The notes under the pieces were generated by a model. The model did not search any database and was not told the origin of the DNA. It saw nothing but the letters and a program-made list of their open reading frames with translations. This document shows, one piece after another, positions 12,501 through 22,675 of a DNA stretch of 64,000 bases. The DNA comes from Phylloscopus collybita (Eukaryota; Chordata; Aves; Passeriformes; Phylloscopidae). Location of the stretch: the NCBI GenBank assembly GCA_027886175.1, contig JAJNNQ010000044.1:620001-684000 (forward strand), written 5' to 3'. The number at the start of each line of letters is the position of its first letter. Position 1 is the first letter of the stretch. The position numbers were made by a program, and so were the translations under genes.

Positions 12501-14120
12501 TCTGAAACAAAAGCAAGGCAGTGCTCGGTAGGTGTCAGTCCTTTGAGACTCATTCCACAGCTCCAGCACCCCACCCATCAATGGGGCAACAGCTGAGCTG
12601 AGAAGGAAAACAACACAACTGGATTTCCTTTTCTGTCCTTGACACCTGGGGATTTCTGGTGACTGGCATGGCCCTGCTTGGATGTGCCACCTTGTGAGAC
12701 AGCACTTCTTGGGGCAGCACCTTCCAGAGATGTTGCATCAAAGAGGAATTCACTTTGGAATGTCTGTGTTTCTCCTGGTTGGTATTTGCTATGAATTATT
12801 AATCACAGCTTTGCAGTTTACACTGCAGCCCAAAATTCCATTGTATTCCCAATTCTGTCAAAAATAACCATTTCAAAATGCTTTGATGTCAGCTTTTCTG
12901 GAGAAATGTAATTTGCTTTCTTTCCCTGATAGCTCTGTCACACTGTGAAAGGTAGCTGGGAAGTACCTAGTGGTTTACAAATCCAACACAGCTGTAAGAG
13001 CTTGCAAGTCCGAAGCTGTGTGGTTACTGCAGAATGAGAAGTCTGTTAAACGAATAGATTTGGATTTTCTCTTCCCAGGATGGATGTTGTGCAGTTGGCT
13101 TTGCTTTGCTGCTCTGATTCATATTTTGAGTCAGGCTTAAGTAAAACTCACCTCAGCCTTTTCTTTCCTGGATTCAAAATCTTAGTGAGGTTGCAGATTT
13201 TTGACTTCACTTTGGCTTCTTTTCTATGGTCTTCTGATTTGAATGATTTGTTTTCAGGAGTCTTTATCTGTCTTTAGCAGTGGTTTGTAAACCGAGGGGC
13301 CAGATCCAGCTGAGATCAAAAGGTTCCCATCAGATTAAGGGAGGGAGGTAAATGATGCCCCTTTCAGAATTCAGAGATACAGACAGAGTTGTGTCATTAG
13401 CAAAGCAGACAGTGGGATTTCTCTCCTCCAGCCATGACTACTGGCCCTTTCACACTCCTATGTGGTTATCAAACCCCGTACCATAATAGGATATTAATAT
13501 CTCATACAGTATCCCACTCTAAGTTATGTTGGATAACTGCAAACTACAGGGAGTGTGTTCCTCTGAAGGACAAGAAAACAGAAATGGGAATTACCCGTTA
13601 AGGTATTGGTCCAATAATGCATTTATTATGGGCTTATCAGACAAGTGTAGAAAAAAAGTTTAATGTTTCTTGGCTTGACACTTTCTAAATGCTTCTTTAA
13701 TCTCTCTCATCCTCCCAAAAACAATGCTCACACCAAAGTGCTTTGACTTCAAAATTTCAATCTTGGAATACAGTTCCATGATTTTCAATCTTCATCCCCA
13801 GAAGTCTCACCCAGAGCACCGAAGCTATTCCCTGAGTGTATGTGTTGAAAATGTTACAACTTTAAAAAAAATTTAAAGTAACTTTAGTAATGGGTTTGTT
13901 AGCAGTTTCTGTGACATCTGCAGACCCCCTTAAAGTAAATGAATACGGCAAATTTCCAGCAAATTTAGAGATCAACAAGTTTAGAGATTTGGGTCCTGTC
14001 CTTGCTCACAATGTAATGTCAACAGCACACTCAATATTTATCATTTTCAGCTATCACAAACCGGTCACAATATTTGCCCAACTTCTTGAAATGACCAGAA
14101 ATCCTTCAACAAATTAAATG
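9564..14120. other. AT-rich stretch, nothing recognised
   Basis: About 4.5 kb without a supported gene or repeat. The two ends differ in no obvious way from the preceding stretch. Confidence 0.35.
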
Positions 14121-14850
14121 GCAGCAGAGAGCCAGCAGAGCTTCTGCTTGTGCTGCTGCAAGCAGCGGCAATTCCAACTTGACTCGAAAGTGATCCTGTG
14201 CTGGAACAGGCAGGACTCTTGCTGCACAAGCATCTTGGCTTGCTGGGAACAGAAGCAAGCACGAGGGCTTCTCTGCACACAGCAAACACAAAGCACAAGC
14301 ACTCACACGGTGAGAGGAGACTGCCTGACACCTCCTGCACTCAGTACAGCTCTTGGCTGCAGCCAGGGCATGTTTGGCAGGGGACTAGCCACAGGGGCTG
14401 TGCACTGTACTGGTGCAGTTGCTACAAGTCTGCCTGAAGCTCCCTCAGCAGCCAGCACCTCTGCTGGCTTCTGCCTGAAGCTCCCCTCAAACACCTGCTC
14501 GCAGCAATCTTGTCTTGCCTTCCGCATTCTTCCCCGGCTCCCTTCAGCTTCTCGGCACACTCTGCAGCTGCCCCGAGCACGCCCGCTTCGCTGCGGCAAA
14601 GCAGTGTTCTCTTGGCAAAAGGCAGCCTCTCGTTCCTGACTGTTCTGCCATGGAAAAGCAGCAGAGAGCCAGCAGAGCTTCTGCTGGAGCTGCTGCAAGC
14701 AGGGACAACTCCAGCTCAACTCGAAAGTGATCCTGTGCTGGAACAGGCAGGACTCTTGCTGCACAATCATCTTGGCTCGCTGGGAACAGAAGCAAGCACG
14801 AGGGCTTCTCTGCATACAGCAAACACAAAGCACAAGCATGTGCTCTGAAA
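14121..14850. repeat. ~537-bp tandem repeat, locus 1 (one full unit plus part of a second)
   Basis: The block starting GCAGAGAGCCAGCAGAGC at 14124 recurs at 14661, a period of 537 bases. It includes the shared core GTGATCCTGTGCTGGAACAG and GGGCTTCTCTGCA. The second copy stops being similar near 14850, just after the AAACACAAAGCACAAGCA string. The same unit occurs again 12 kb away at 26048-26921. Frames of 173 and 200 codons on opposite strands come from the repeat, with no domain in either. I do not recognise the family. Confidence 0.8.
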
Positions 14851-14984
14851 GAGGTTTCCTTTTCCTGGGGTTCCCAGGGAGGGCTCTGGGGAGAAGCCTG
14901 CTCATGCTCGTGTGTTCCTGAGAACCCCTGGAACACTTATTTGGGATGGTCTGTACAAGCGGCTTATGGCCTAAGGGAGAAGGA

Positions 14985-15268
14985 TTTCTTATAAGGACAG
15001 GTGGCAGTGGACATGGGGAAGAGCCTTAGGATGAAAGGAGGCAGGTTTTGATTAAATATTAGGAGGAAATTTTTCCCTGTGAGCGTGCTGGGGCCTTAGC
15101 ACAGGGTGCCCAGAGAAGCTCTGGCTGCCCCTGGATCTCCAGCAGTGTCCCGTGGCCAGGTCAGATGAGGCTTGGAGCAGCCTGGGACAGTGGAAGGTTT
15201 CCCTGCCTGGGGCAGGGGAGTAGAACTGGATGAGCTTTAAGGTCCCCTCCACAATTTAGTGATTCTGA
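14985..15268 (+). mobile_element. CR1 LINE 3'-truncated-type fragment
   Basis: Successive matches to the CR1 3' region: GGGTGCCCAGAGAAGCTCTG, CTGCCCCTGGATCTCCAG, GAGCAGCCTGGGACAGTGGA, GGTTTCCCTGCC, and the terminal GAACTGGATGAGCTTTAAGG followed by TCCCCTCCA. About 280 bases are recognisable. The left end is a 5' truncation, as is normal for CR1, and its exact position is uncertain. Confidence 0.85.
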
Positions 15269-16559
15269 TGGTCTTGCTGAGGTCCGTCAGCCTGAGGAGC
15301 TGTTGCAAAATCAGGCTGAAAGATGAGTGCTCGTAATTTACACTGTGTAAAGCAAGAACGAATGCTTAAAAAATTCTAATGCATGATTTTTTTATTTTTA
15401 TTTTTTTAAGGGGTGGGTAGAGGTGCTTCCTTTAATTTTCTTCTGAATAAATGTTATTCCTTTCTTGCAGCATGGTAGAGACCCTGTTCTGCTCTGGCTG
15501 CTCAAGGACACTTGGCAGCATCTCCAGGTGCACCTCAAGGCATCTCAACTACAAGAGAGATTTGTTCTGTTTGGGTATTGACTCTGTTGAAAAGTAAATG
15601 CAGAATGTTTATGGGTCAGTCAGCTAGCTCCACTTCACTCACCAGGTATCGCTCCGAGAGTGCTCCTGTTATATCTCTGGCAAGTCTGGAAGTAGCTTTT
15701 TCTGCTGCTTTGTCCCAGAGTGGTTTTCTGTATTGCTGTTGTAGTGCTCAGTTGTGAGGAACATTGCCCGTGTAAGGCAAATCCTAGGAAAAAACCAACC
15801 AAACAAAACAGCTGGGTCTGCCTTTTGTATGAGAAATCACATTCCAACCAAGAAAATGTCACCAGGTGCAGGGCACAGGAGGGTTCCTTCCTGTTTGATC
15901 AGAAGAGTACACAAACCAAGCACCAAACATGCCTGGCTAGAGCCTGTCAGGGGTCAGCATTATCAGCAGGAAGTGTGGCCAGAGGGGCTCAGGAAGAACT
16001 TGGGGTGGCTCTGACCTGTACTGGCCACATCTGCTCTGTCCTTGCTGAGGTGGGCAAAGGCAAATCTGACAAGTGAATACATGCTTGAGCCTCACTCAGC
16101 TGTCTTAAAATCTGTCTAGAAAATGAAAGTATGCTTGGGCTTAGTTGGTGTCCGGCACTTAAAAGTGGTCTTCAAATATTCTTCAAGAACTGAAGAACTC
16201 AAGAACTGAGTTAAGGCTCCATGCTAGAGTTAGAACAATGTGAAATTATTCTTCTAATAGACAGTGGTTGTTCATCTGGACTGGTTTTAATGTCTCTGTT
16301 TTTTTCTGAATTTCCCGTTTATTTTGCTGTATTGCTGTGGATGTTCACCCTCGTATTCTGGTCAGTGGTTTTGGGATTTTTTTTTTCTTCATTCCACAGC
16401 TATAACACCTTTTTTTTTTTTTTTTTTTCTTCCATGGCAGTAAAATTTTCTAAAGCACTAACTGGCTGCAGAATGGCATTTTCTTGGAGAGTAATGCTGC
16501 TTCTCCCAGCCAGGGCTGCACTGTTCTTGGTGTCTTGGTGCAATTTTTCACTGTATCCC
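15269..16559. other. No gene recognised; flank of the ERVL provirus
   Basis: Contains T-rich tracts near 15388-15409 and 16411-16430 but no recognisable exon. A run of small open frames on both strands shows no family signature. Confidence 0.35.
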
Positions 16560-17206
16560 TGTCCTGGTTTAGGGCAAAATTGAGAGGGAACCTCCGAAGG
16601 GGTTCCTCTGAAGAGCAAGCCCAAACGGCCCCTCCCCCCAGCCGGTCCAGGAAAAGAACTTCCTTAGAGAAAAGTGGAAAAAACTATTTATTTAACAAAC
16701 AAAATGACCACAAATGCAAAGAATTAATAATATGAAACAATAAAACCTCTGGCCGCTCTGCAGAGAGATGGCAAACAGGGACAGTCCTTGCCGTGGGTGT
16801 AGCTCAGCTCCCTCAGTCTCTCACCAGCTCCACTCCCTCCGCAGCTCCAGGCCTGGCAGGCCGCAGGTGCCAGCCCTCGCTGCTCCTCTGGGTTTGTCGG
16901 TCCAGAGCAGATTTAAACAGTCCCAAGGAAAAAAAGGAAGAGAAAAAAAAGGTCCAGGAAGTCTTCTCTGCCCTAGCTAGCTAAACTAACTAAAAGCACA
17001 GGAGATCTCTGTCCCACCGCTGTCCGTGCCTCAGACGAACGCCGGAGAGAGAGACGTGGGGGAGTCAGGCCGTTTCTCAAAACAAACTGCGTGCTGCTGC
17101 TTTCTCCCCCTTCGCTCCCAGAACAAGTTTTAAAGGTACAGAACTGAATATACAGCACAAACAGAGCAGACGATTGGGGATACGAGCAGCAAAAGTCACC
17201 CTACCA
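16560..17206 (-). repeat. 3' LTR of the ERVL provirus
   Basis: 647 bases, from TGTCCTGGTTTAGGG to CACCCTACCA as written on the plus strand. A minus-strand poly(A) signal (AATAAA, seen as TTTATT near 16686) fits the orientation. It is almost identical to the 5' LTR. Confidence 0.92.
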
Positions 17207-17366
17207 CACAGCTGCCACCCCTTATCCCCATATCGTCAACTTACTACCAAAACTAAAATTCTAACTCTACACACACATACATTATACATATATATATATA
17301 TACAGCTATATACAGAAAATGGTAGTAGCATCCAGACTGTGAGTAAATGATATTTACTCACAGTCT
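17207..17366 (-). other. Pol 3' flank and polypurine region of the ERVL provirus
   Basis: Short non-coding stretch between the pol stop and the 3' LTR. It includes a TA dinucleotide run near 17286-17304 and, next to the LTR, a GGGGTGG-containing purine-rich strand that probably serves as the polypurine tract. No room for env. Confidence 0.6.
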
Positions 17367-20300
17367 TCACCCAACAATCAGATCTCCCTGAGGTACACAT
17401 CGTGTTGTTCCATCTTTCTGCATTATCCACCATGTGCAGCCTGGTCCCTGAGCAAAAACAATCCTACGAATGGGTTTGTCTGTATTTGAGGCAGATTTAA
17501 TCCAAACTATCTTCCCTAACAAACCTCTCACATGTACCACTGGGACTTTATCTCCGTCTACTGTAGATAGGAGCTCAGACTGGGCTGGGCCTGCTCTGTT
17601 GGTGGAACCTCGGGTGTTAACTAACCAGGTGGCCTTTGCTAAGTGTTGCTCCCAATTTTTGAAAGATCCTCCACCTAATGCCTTCAAGGTGGTTTTTAAC
17701 AGTCCATTGCACCTCTCCACTTTGCCTGCAGCTGGTGCATGGTAGGGGATATGGTACACCCACTCAATGCCATGTTCCCTAGCCCAGGTGTTGATAAGGC
17801 TATTCTTGAAATGAGTCCCATTGTCTGACTCAATCCTCTCAGGTGTACCATGCCTCCAAAGAACTTGCTTTTCCAGGCCCAGGATGGTGTTCCGGGCTGT
17901 GGCATGAGGCACAGGATAGGTCTCCAGCCACCCAGTGGTGGCTTCCACCATGGTCAGCACGTAGCGCTTGCCTTGGCGGGTTTGGGGCAGGGTGATGTAA
18001 TCAATCTGCCAGGCCTCCCCATACTTATGCTTGGACCACCGTCCACCGTACCAGAGGGGCTTCACCCGCTTGGCCTGCTTGATGGCGGCACATGTCTCAC
18101 AGTCATGGATAACTTGGGAAATACTGTCCATGGTTAGATCCACCCCTCGGTCCTGTGCCCACTTATAGGTGGCATCTCTGCCCTGATGACCTGAAGCATC
18201 ATGGGCCCACCGAGCCAGGAACAACTCTCCCTTATGTTGCCAATCTAAGTCTATCTTCGATACTTCTATTTTCGCAGCTTGATCTACCTGCTCATTGTTT
18301 CGGTGTTCCTCCTTAGCCCGACTCTTGGGAACATGGGCGTCTACATGACGAACTTTTACAGATAGTTTCTCCATTCTGGTGGCAATGTCTTTCCACTCAT
18401 CAGCAGCCCAGATTGGTTTTCCCCTACGTTGCCAGTTGGCTTTTTTCCACCTTTCCAGCCAGCCCCACAGAGCATTGGCTACCATCCACGAATCAGTGTA
18501 GAGGTAGACCTTTGGCCACTTCTCTTTTTCAGCAATGTCCAGGGCCAATTGAACAGCTTTGAGTTCAGCAAGCTGGCTTGACCCACCTTCTCCTTCAGTG
18601 GCTTGTGCAACTTGTCTTGTGGGGCTCCATACTGCTGCCTTCCACTTTCGTTTCATCCCTACAATGCGACAGGAACCGTCAGTGAAAAGAGCGTAGCGTG
18701 TTTCTTCTGCTGGCAGTTGGTTATACGGTGGAGCTTCTTCAGCTCGGGTTACTTGCTCCTGTTCCTCTTCATCAATGAGACTAAAGTGTTCACCTTCAGG
18801 CCAGTTTGTAATTATTTCCAAAATCCCAGGACGATTCAGTTTTCCAATACGGGCGCGCTGTGTGATAAGAGCAATCCACTTACTCCATGTGGCATTGGTC
18901 GCGTGGTGGATAGCGGGAACCTCTGCTTTGAACATCCACCCCAGCACCGGTAGTCGGGGTGCCAAGAAGAGTTGTGCTTCAGTGCCTATTACCTCTGAGG
19001 CAGCTTGAATTCCTTCATAGGCTGCTAAAATTTCCTTTTCTGTTGGAGTGTAGTTGGCTTCCGCCCCTCGGTAGCTTCGACTCCAGAATCCCAATGGTCG
19101 GCCACGCGTCTCACCAGGCATCTTCTGCCAAAGGCTCCAGGACAGACCATGGCTCCCGGCTGCAGAGTAGAGCACATTCTTCACATCTGGTTCTGTCCTA
19201 ACTGGGCCAAGGGCTACTGCATGAGCGATCTCCTGCTTGATCTGGGCAAAGGCGTGTTGCTGTTCCGGGCCCCAGTGGAAATTGTTCTTCTTACGAGTAA
19301 CCAGGTAGAGAGGGCTCACAATCTGGCTATACTCAGGGATATGCATCCTCCAAAAGCCTATGGCGCCTAGGAAAGCTTGTGTTTCCTTCTTGTTGGTCGG
19401 TGGAGACATTGCTGTGATCTTGTTAATGACATCGGTGGGAATCTGGCGCCGCCCATCTTCCCACTTTATTCCCAAGAACTGGATCTCTCGAGCAGGTCCC
19501 TTAACTTTGCTCTTCTTGATAGCAAAACCAGCTTTCAGGAGAATCTGGATGATCTTCTCTCCTTTCTCAAACACTTCAGCTGCAGTGTTTCCCCATACAA
19601 TGATGTCATCAATGTACTGCAGATGTTCTGGAGCCTCACCCTTTTCTAATGCAGTCTGAATGAGTCCATGGCAGATGGTGGGGCTGTGCTTCCACCCCTG
19701 GGGCAGTCGGTTCCAGGTGTACTGCACTCCCCTCCATGTGAAGGCAAACTGAGGCCTGCATTCTGCAGCCAGAGGGATGGAGAAAAACGCATTGGCAATG
19801 TCAATAGTGGCGTACCACCTCGCTGCCTTGGACTCCAGCTCGTACTGGAGTTCCAGCATGTCCGGTACGGCAGCGCTCAGCGGCGGAGTCACTTCATTCA
19901 ATGCACGATAGTCCACAGTCAATCTCCAATCTCCATCAGACTTGCGCACAGGCCAAATGGGGCTATTAAAGGGTGAGTGGGTTTTGCTGACCACCCCTTG
20001 GCTCTCCAGTTCACGGATCATCTTGTGGATGGGAATCACAGCATCTCGAGTGGTTCTGTACTGTCGGCGATGCACCGTTGAAGTGGCAATTGGCACTCGT
20101 TGCTCTTCCCCCTTCAGGAGTCCTACTGCAGATGGGTTCTCTGATAGCCCAGGCAAAGTGTTCAACTGCTTAACACCTTCTGTCTCTACAGCCGCTATCC
20201 CAAATGCCCACCTGAGTCCCTTTGGGTCTTTGAAATACCCATTTCGGAGGAAGTCTATGCCCAAAATGCATGGGGCCTCTGGGCCTGTCACAATAGGGTG

Positions 20301-20549
20301 TTTCTTCCACTCGTTTCTAGTCAGGCTCACATCGGCTTCCACCAAAGTAAAATCCTGTGATCCCCCTGTCACACCAGCAATAGAAACAGATTCTTCCCCC
20401 ACATGTCTTGATGGGATTATTGTGCACTGTGCACCAGTGTCAACCAAGGCCTTATATTCTTGTGGTTCAGATGTGCCAGGCCAACGAATCCACACAGTCC
20501 AAAAAACACGGTTTTCCCTAGCCTCTACCTGGCTAGAGGCAGGGCCCCT
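17367..20549 (-). CDS. pol: ERVL pol: protease, reverse transcriptase, RNase H, integrase
   Basis: A 1,060-residue open frame that directly follows the gag TAG in the same frame, so it is presumably made by stop-codon readthrough as a Gag-Pol fusion. Numbering from the codon at 20495: protease DTGA at 19-22 with an ILGID motif near 77-81; RT first aspartate D232 and YIDD at 294-297 (bases 19605-19616); RNase H D606, E644, D668, D738; integrase zinc site H765, H770, C799, C802; integrase catalytic D832, D891, E927, spaced 58 and 35 residues apart (DD35E). All expected catalytic residues are present and there is no stop or frameshift, which is rare for an endogenous copy. The sequence style and absence of env point to ERVL (class III, spuma-related). 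There is no dUTPase domain that I can see. Confidence 0.93.
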   Translation of the reverse strand, partial: RGPASSQVEARENRVFWTVWIRWPGTSEPQEYKALVDTGAQCTIIPSRHVGEESVSIAGVTGGSQDFTLVEADVSLTRNEWKKHPIVTGPEAPCILGIDFLRNGYFKDPKGLRWAFGIAAVETEGVKQLNTLPGLSENPSAVGLLKGEEQRVPIATSTVHRRQYRTTRDAVIPIHKMIRELESQGVVSKTHSPFNSPIWPVRKSDGDWRLTVDYRALNEVTPPLSAAVPDMLELQYELESKAARWYATIDIANAFFSIPLAAECRPQFAFTWRGVQYTWNRLPQGWKHSPTICHGLIQTALEKGEAPEHLQYIDDIIVWGNTAAEVFEKGEKIIQILLKAGFAIKKSKVKGPAREIQFLGIKWEDGRRQIPTDVINKITAMSPPTNKKETQAFLGAIGFWRMHIPEYSQIVSPLYLVTRKKNNFHWGPEQQHAFAQIKQEIAHAVALGPVRTEPDVKNVLYSAAGSHGLSWSLWQKMPGETRGRPLGFWSRSYRGAEANYTPTEKEILAAYEGIQAASEVIGTEAQLFLAPRLPVLGWMFKAEVPAIHHATNATWSKWIALITQRARIGKLNRPGILEIITNWPEGEHFSLIDEEEQEQVTRAEEAPPYNQLPAEETRYALFTDGSCRIVGMKRKWKAAVWSPTRQVAQATEGEGGSSQLAELKAVQLALDIAEKEKWPKVYLYTDSWMVANALWGWLERWKKANWQRRGKPIWAADEWKDIATRMEKLSVKVRHVDAHVPKSRAKEEHRNNEQVDQAAKIEVSKIDLDWQHKGELFLARWAHDASGHQGRDATYKWAQDRGVDLTMDSISQVIHDCETCAAIKQAKRVKPLWYGGRWSKHKYGEAWQIDYITLPQTRQGKRYVLTMVEATTGWLETYPVPHATARNTILGLEKQVLWRHGTPERIESDNGTHFKNSLINTWAREHGIEWVYHIPYHAPAAGKVERCNGLLKTTLKALGGGSFKNWEQHLAKATWLVNTRGSTNRAGPAQSELLSTVDGDKVPVVHVRGLLGKIVWIKSASNTDKPIRRIVFAQGPGCTWWIMQKDGTTRCVPQGDLIVG

Positions 20550-20552
20550 CTA
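20521..20552 (-). promoter_or_regulatory. gag TAG readthrough signal: hairpin, possible pseudoknot
   Basis: Gag ends at TAG (20552-20550) and pol continues in the same frame. After a 9-base spacer AGGGGCCCT comes a perfect 7-bp hairpin, GCCTCTA (20540-20534) pairing with TAGAGGC (20527-20521), around the loop GCCAGG. A CCTGGC at 20480-20475 is fully complementary to that loop, so an H-type pseudoknot with a 6-bp second stem is possible. Gammaretroviruses such as murine leukaemia virus read through a gag UAG with a purine-rich spacer of about eight bases and a pseudoknot. The resemblance in layout is what I see; function is inferred. Confidence 0.65.
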
Positions 20553-22571
20553 AGCCTGGTTATCCGTCTTCCCCTGGGAAACTGGAGCTACTTCCCTCTT
20601 GGTGGAACTACCTCTCTGAGTCTTGCCTTCCAACAATTCACGCAGCCGTTGTGCCAAATCGTCAGTAGATTTTCCATCCCATTTCCTCATGTCTTCCCCA
20701 GAATCATGCAGAAAGGACCACAGCTTAGTTTGTGGGATACTGCTTTTTTCCCTATCTGGAGAACGTCTGCGCTTGGTACCAGAACCTCTGACCTGTACTG
20801 CAGAGGTTTGGAGAATGTCCTCTCTGAGTTGTTTGTGGTTCTCCTCTATCTTATCTTCTAATGTCTGCATACGCGTTTCTAGAGCTGCAATTCTGGCATG
20901 TGTCGGGCCATGCACAGCATCTGCATATGCTCGGAGCTTCTTCGCCATATCCCTCACGGTCTCCCTCGTGTCATCTCGCTTCATTATTGCTAAAGCAGAT
21001 GAGTATTCTTGTGGCCCAAGTCGTACAAGTTTTCGCCACATCACGGGTGTGCATGGTACCAGGTCTGAGTTTGTAGTGTTTAGGTCATCTGAGAAGATAA
21101 TCTCTGCCACTGCCATTTCTCGTAAGCGTTGAATCCCTTGTTCTATGGTCTTCCACTGGGTTTGCTGCATATAGAGATCGTCTGCACACAGATATCTTTG
21201 TTCCACACTTCCCAGGACCCGTTCCCAGAGACTGCGTGGATTAGCCTCTCTCATCATTCCTTGGTCAATAACTGGATCTTGTGACAGGGATCCCAGATGC
21301 CTTGCTTCGGTGCCGTCCAGAATTGTAGCCTCACCTGCAGCATCCCAAAGACGGACTAACCAACTGATTATAGATTCATCAGGTCGTCGAGTGTAATCCT
21401 TTCTTAGGCCCCGAAGGTCCTTCAGGGAAAAGGACTCAATAGTAGCTTCCGGTCTTCTGCCAGTTGGTTGGGCTTGTGATCTTCTGCCAGTTGGTTGGGT
21501 TTCCGATTTTACGTCAGTCTGTTCAGTTTCTGATTGTGTATCAGTTGGTTCAGCATCTGATTGGGTGTCAGTCGGTTGGGTGTTGGGAGGCACTGAGGGT
21601 CCTTCACCTGGATCATCATCCACTCGTCGATCAGTTTTGTATGTGCGCTTCTTTGCTGGGGCGACTGCCAGTGTCTTAGGTTCACTTTCTGGTTTAGCTG
21701 CTGTCTGAGTAGCTACGGTATTGGCTGCAGCCCGAGGGACTGGGGTAGCTGCTGATTTATCTCCCTGCACCCCTGCCTCTATCTGCTGCTCTACAGTATC
21801 TAGCAGTGTACGATAAGCATATGCCAGGGCCCAGCTTATCGCAATGAGCCTTTTCTCTTTAGAATTATCACGGCAGTTCTCCTCCAGATATTTCCCCACT
21901 TCGTCTGGGTTCTGAATTTGTTCATGTGAAAATTCCCAAGCTGGGGGATCAGAAAATTCCTTTAAGGTTTGGCCCATTCTCTCCCATTTTCCACACCATT
22001 CAGGATTTTTCACACCTGGGTCTACCTTTAGGTCAGCAGTCTCATCAGCCCCTCTGGAGAACTCAGACCTCATTCTAGACAAGCTGTAGAACATATAGAG
22101 GAAGCCTACTAGATTAAATACCAGAAAGGTGGTTTCTTTAATAGTCAGGGGACTTTGAACATTCTCTAAAAGTGATGTAACTGGTTCAAAAGAGAAGGAA
22201 TAAAGAAATGACTGAAAAGCTTCATCCCCTCTAACAAACTGAGTGCAATTATTAATAAATTCCCAAAACATGCTACTGGAACTAGGATGCAGGGTAGGAC
22301 GAAGAAGCCATAAACCAAACATACCAGGCACAAACTCCAGTACCTGTATAAGCTTCCTATAAATCATGATTGCTAAACCGAGGACAATAGCAACCCTAAC
22401 TCGTGCACCTCTAGTGTAAAAGCTACGTGTTAGAGACAACATTGGAGCTACTGCTGAATAAGAAAGCAAACCTAGGGACCAGAGAGGTATTAAAATCTCA
22501 AAAAAGCCCAGGGAACAGAAACACAGAAAGGACTCCATCCCAAGAGACATTAGGGATTCAATGAGCAACAT
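20550..22571 (-). CDS. gag: ERVL gag polyprotein with an N-terminal hydrophobic region
   Basis: 673 residues from ATG at 22571 to TAG at 20550. Residues 1-170 are strongly hydrophobic, with likely membrane segments near 12-38, 59-71, 75-90 and 147-166. A polar linker follows with short tandem repeats of the type QPTDTQS / QPTGRR at about 332-376. A capsid-like helical part (about 376-552) contains SIISWLVRLWDAAG and RSLWERVLG. Next come a predicted coiled coil (557-590, ALETRMQTLEDKIEE) and a basic tail with KRRRSPDR. No CCHC zinc knuckle is present. The membrane-spanning N terminus is unlike the usual myristoylated matrix domain. The first ATG is assumed; other ATGs follow at residues 8 and 12. 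The frame is intact. Confidence 0.85.
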   Translation of the reverse strand: MLLIESLMSLGMESFLCFCSLGFFEILIPLWSLGLLSYSAVAPMLSLTRSFYTRGARVRVAIVLGLAIMIYRKLIQVLEFVPGMFGLWLLRPTLHPSSSSMFWEFINNCTQFVRGDEAFQSFLYSFSFEPVTSLLENVQSPLTIKETTFLVFNLVGFLYMFYSLSRMRSEFSRGADETADLKVDPGVKNPEWCGKWERMGQTLKEFSDPPAWEFSHEQIQNPDEVGKYLEENCRDNSKEKRLIAISWALAYAYRTLLDTVEQQIEAGVQGDKSAATPVPRAAANTVATQTAAKPESEPKTLAVAPAKKRTYKTDRRVDDDPGEGPSVPPNTQPTDTQSDAEPTDTQSETEQTDVKSETQPTGRRSQAQPTGRRPEATIESFSLKDLRGLRKDYTRRPDESIISWLVRLWDAAGEATILDGTEARHLGSLSQDPVIDQGMMREANPRSLWERVLGSVEQRYLCADDLYMQQTQWKTIEQGIQRLREMAVAEIIFSDDLNTTNSDLVPCTPVMWRKLVRLGPQEYSSALAIMKRDDTRETVRDMAKKLRAYADAVHGPTHARIAALETRMQTLEDKIEENHKQLREDILQTSAVQVRGSGTKRRRSPDREKSSIPQTKLWSFLHDSGEDMRKWDGKSTDDLAQRLRELLEGKTQRGSSTKREVAPVSQGKTDNQA

Positions 22572-22646
22572 ATCTACTCAATACTCTATCCCCACACAAA
22601 GTAAAACCAAAAAAGCAGTCAATGTAAGTTTTTTCCACTCTCTCAA

Positions 22647-22665
22647 GCCCCACGTATGGGCGCCA
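22647..22665 (-). other. Primer binding site, tRNA-Lys type
   Basis: On the minus strand TGGCGCCCATACGTGGGGC, which is the tRNA-Lys(1,2) primer site with one extra base. It lies 10 bases inside the LTR edge, a slightly long gap. Confidence 0.75.
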
Positions 22666-22675
22666 AATAAATCTA

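Noticed and set aside
14118..14905. Open frames of 173 (plus) and 200 (minus) codons
   Set aside because: Both strands are open across a 537-bp repeat, and the translations merely repeat. No known domain, and no conservation of one frame over the other.
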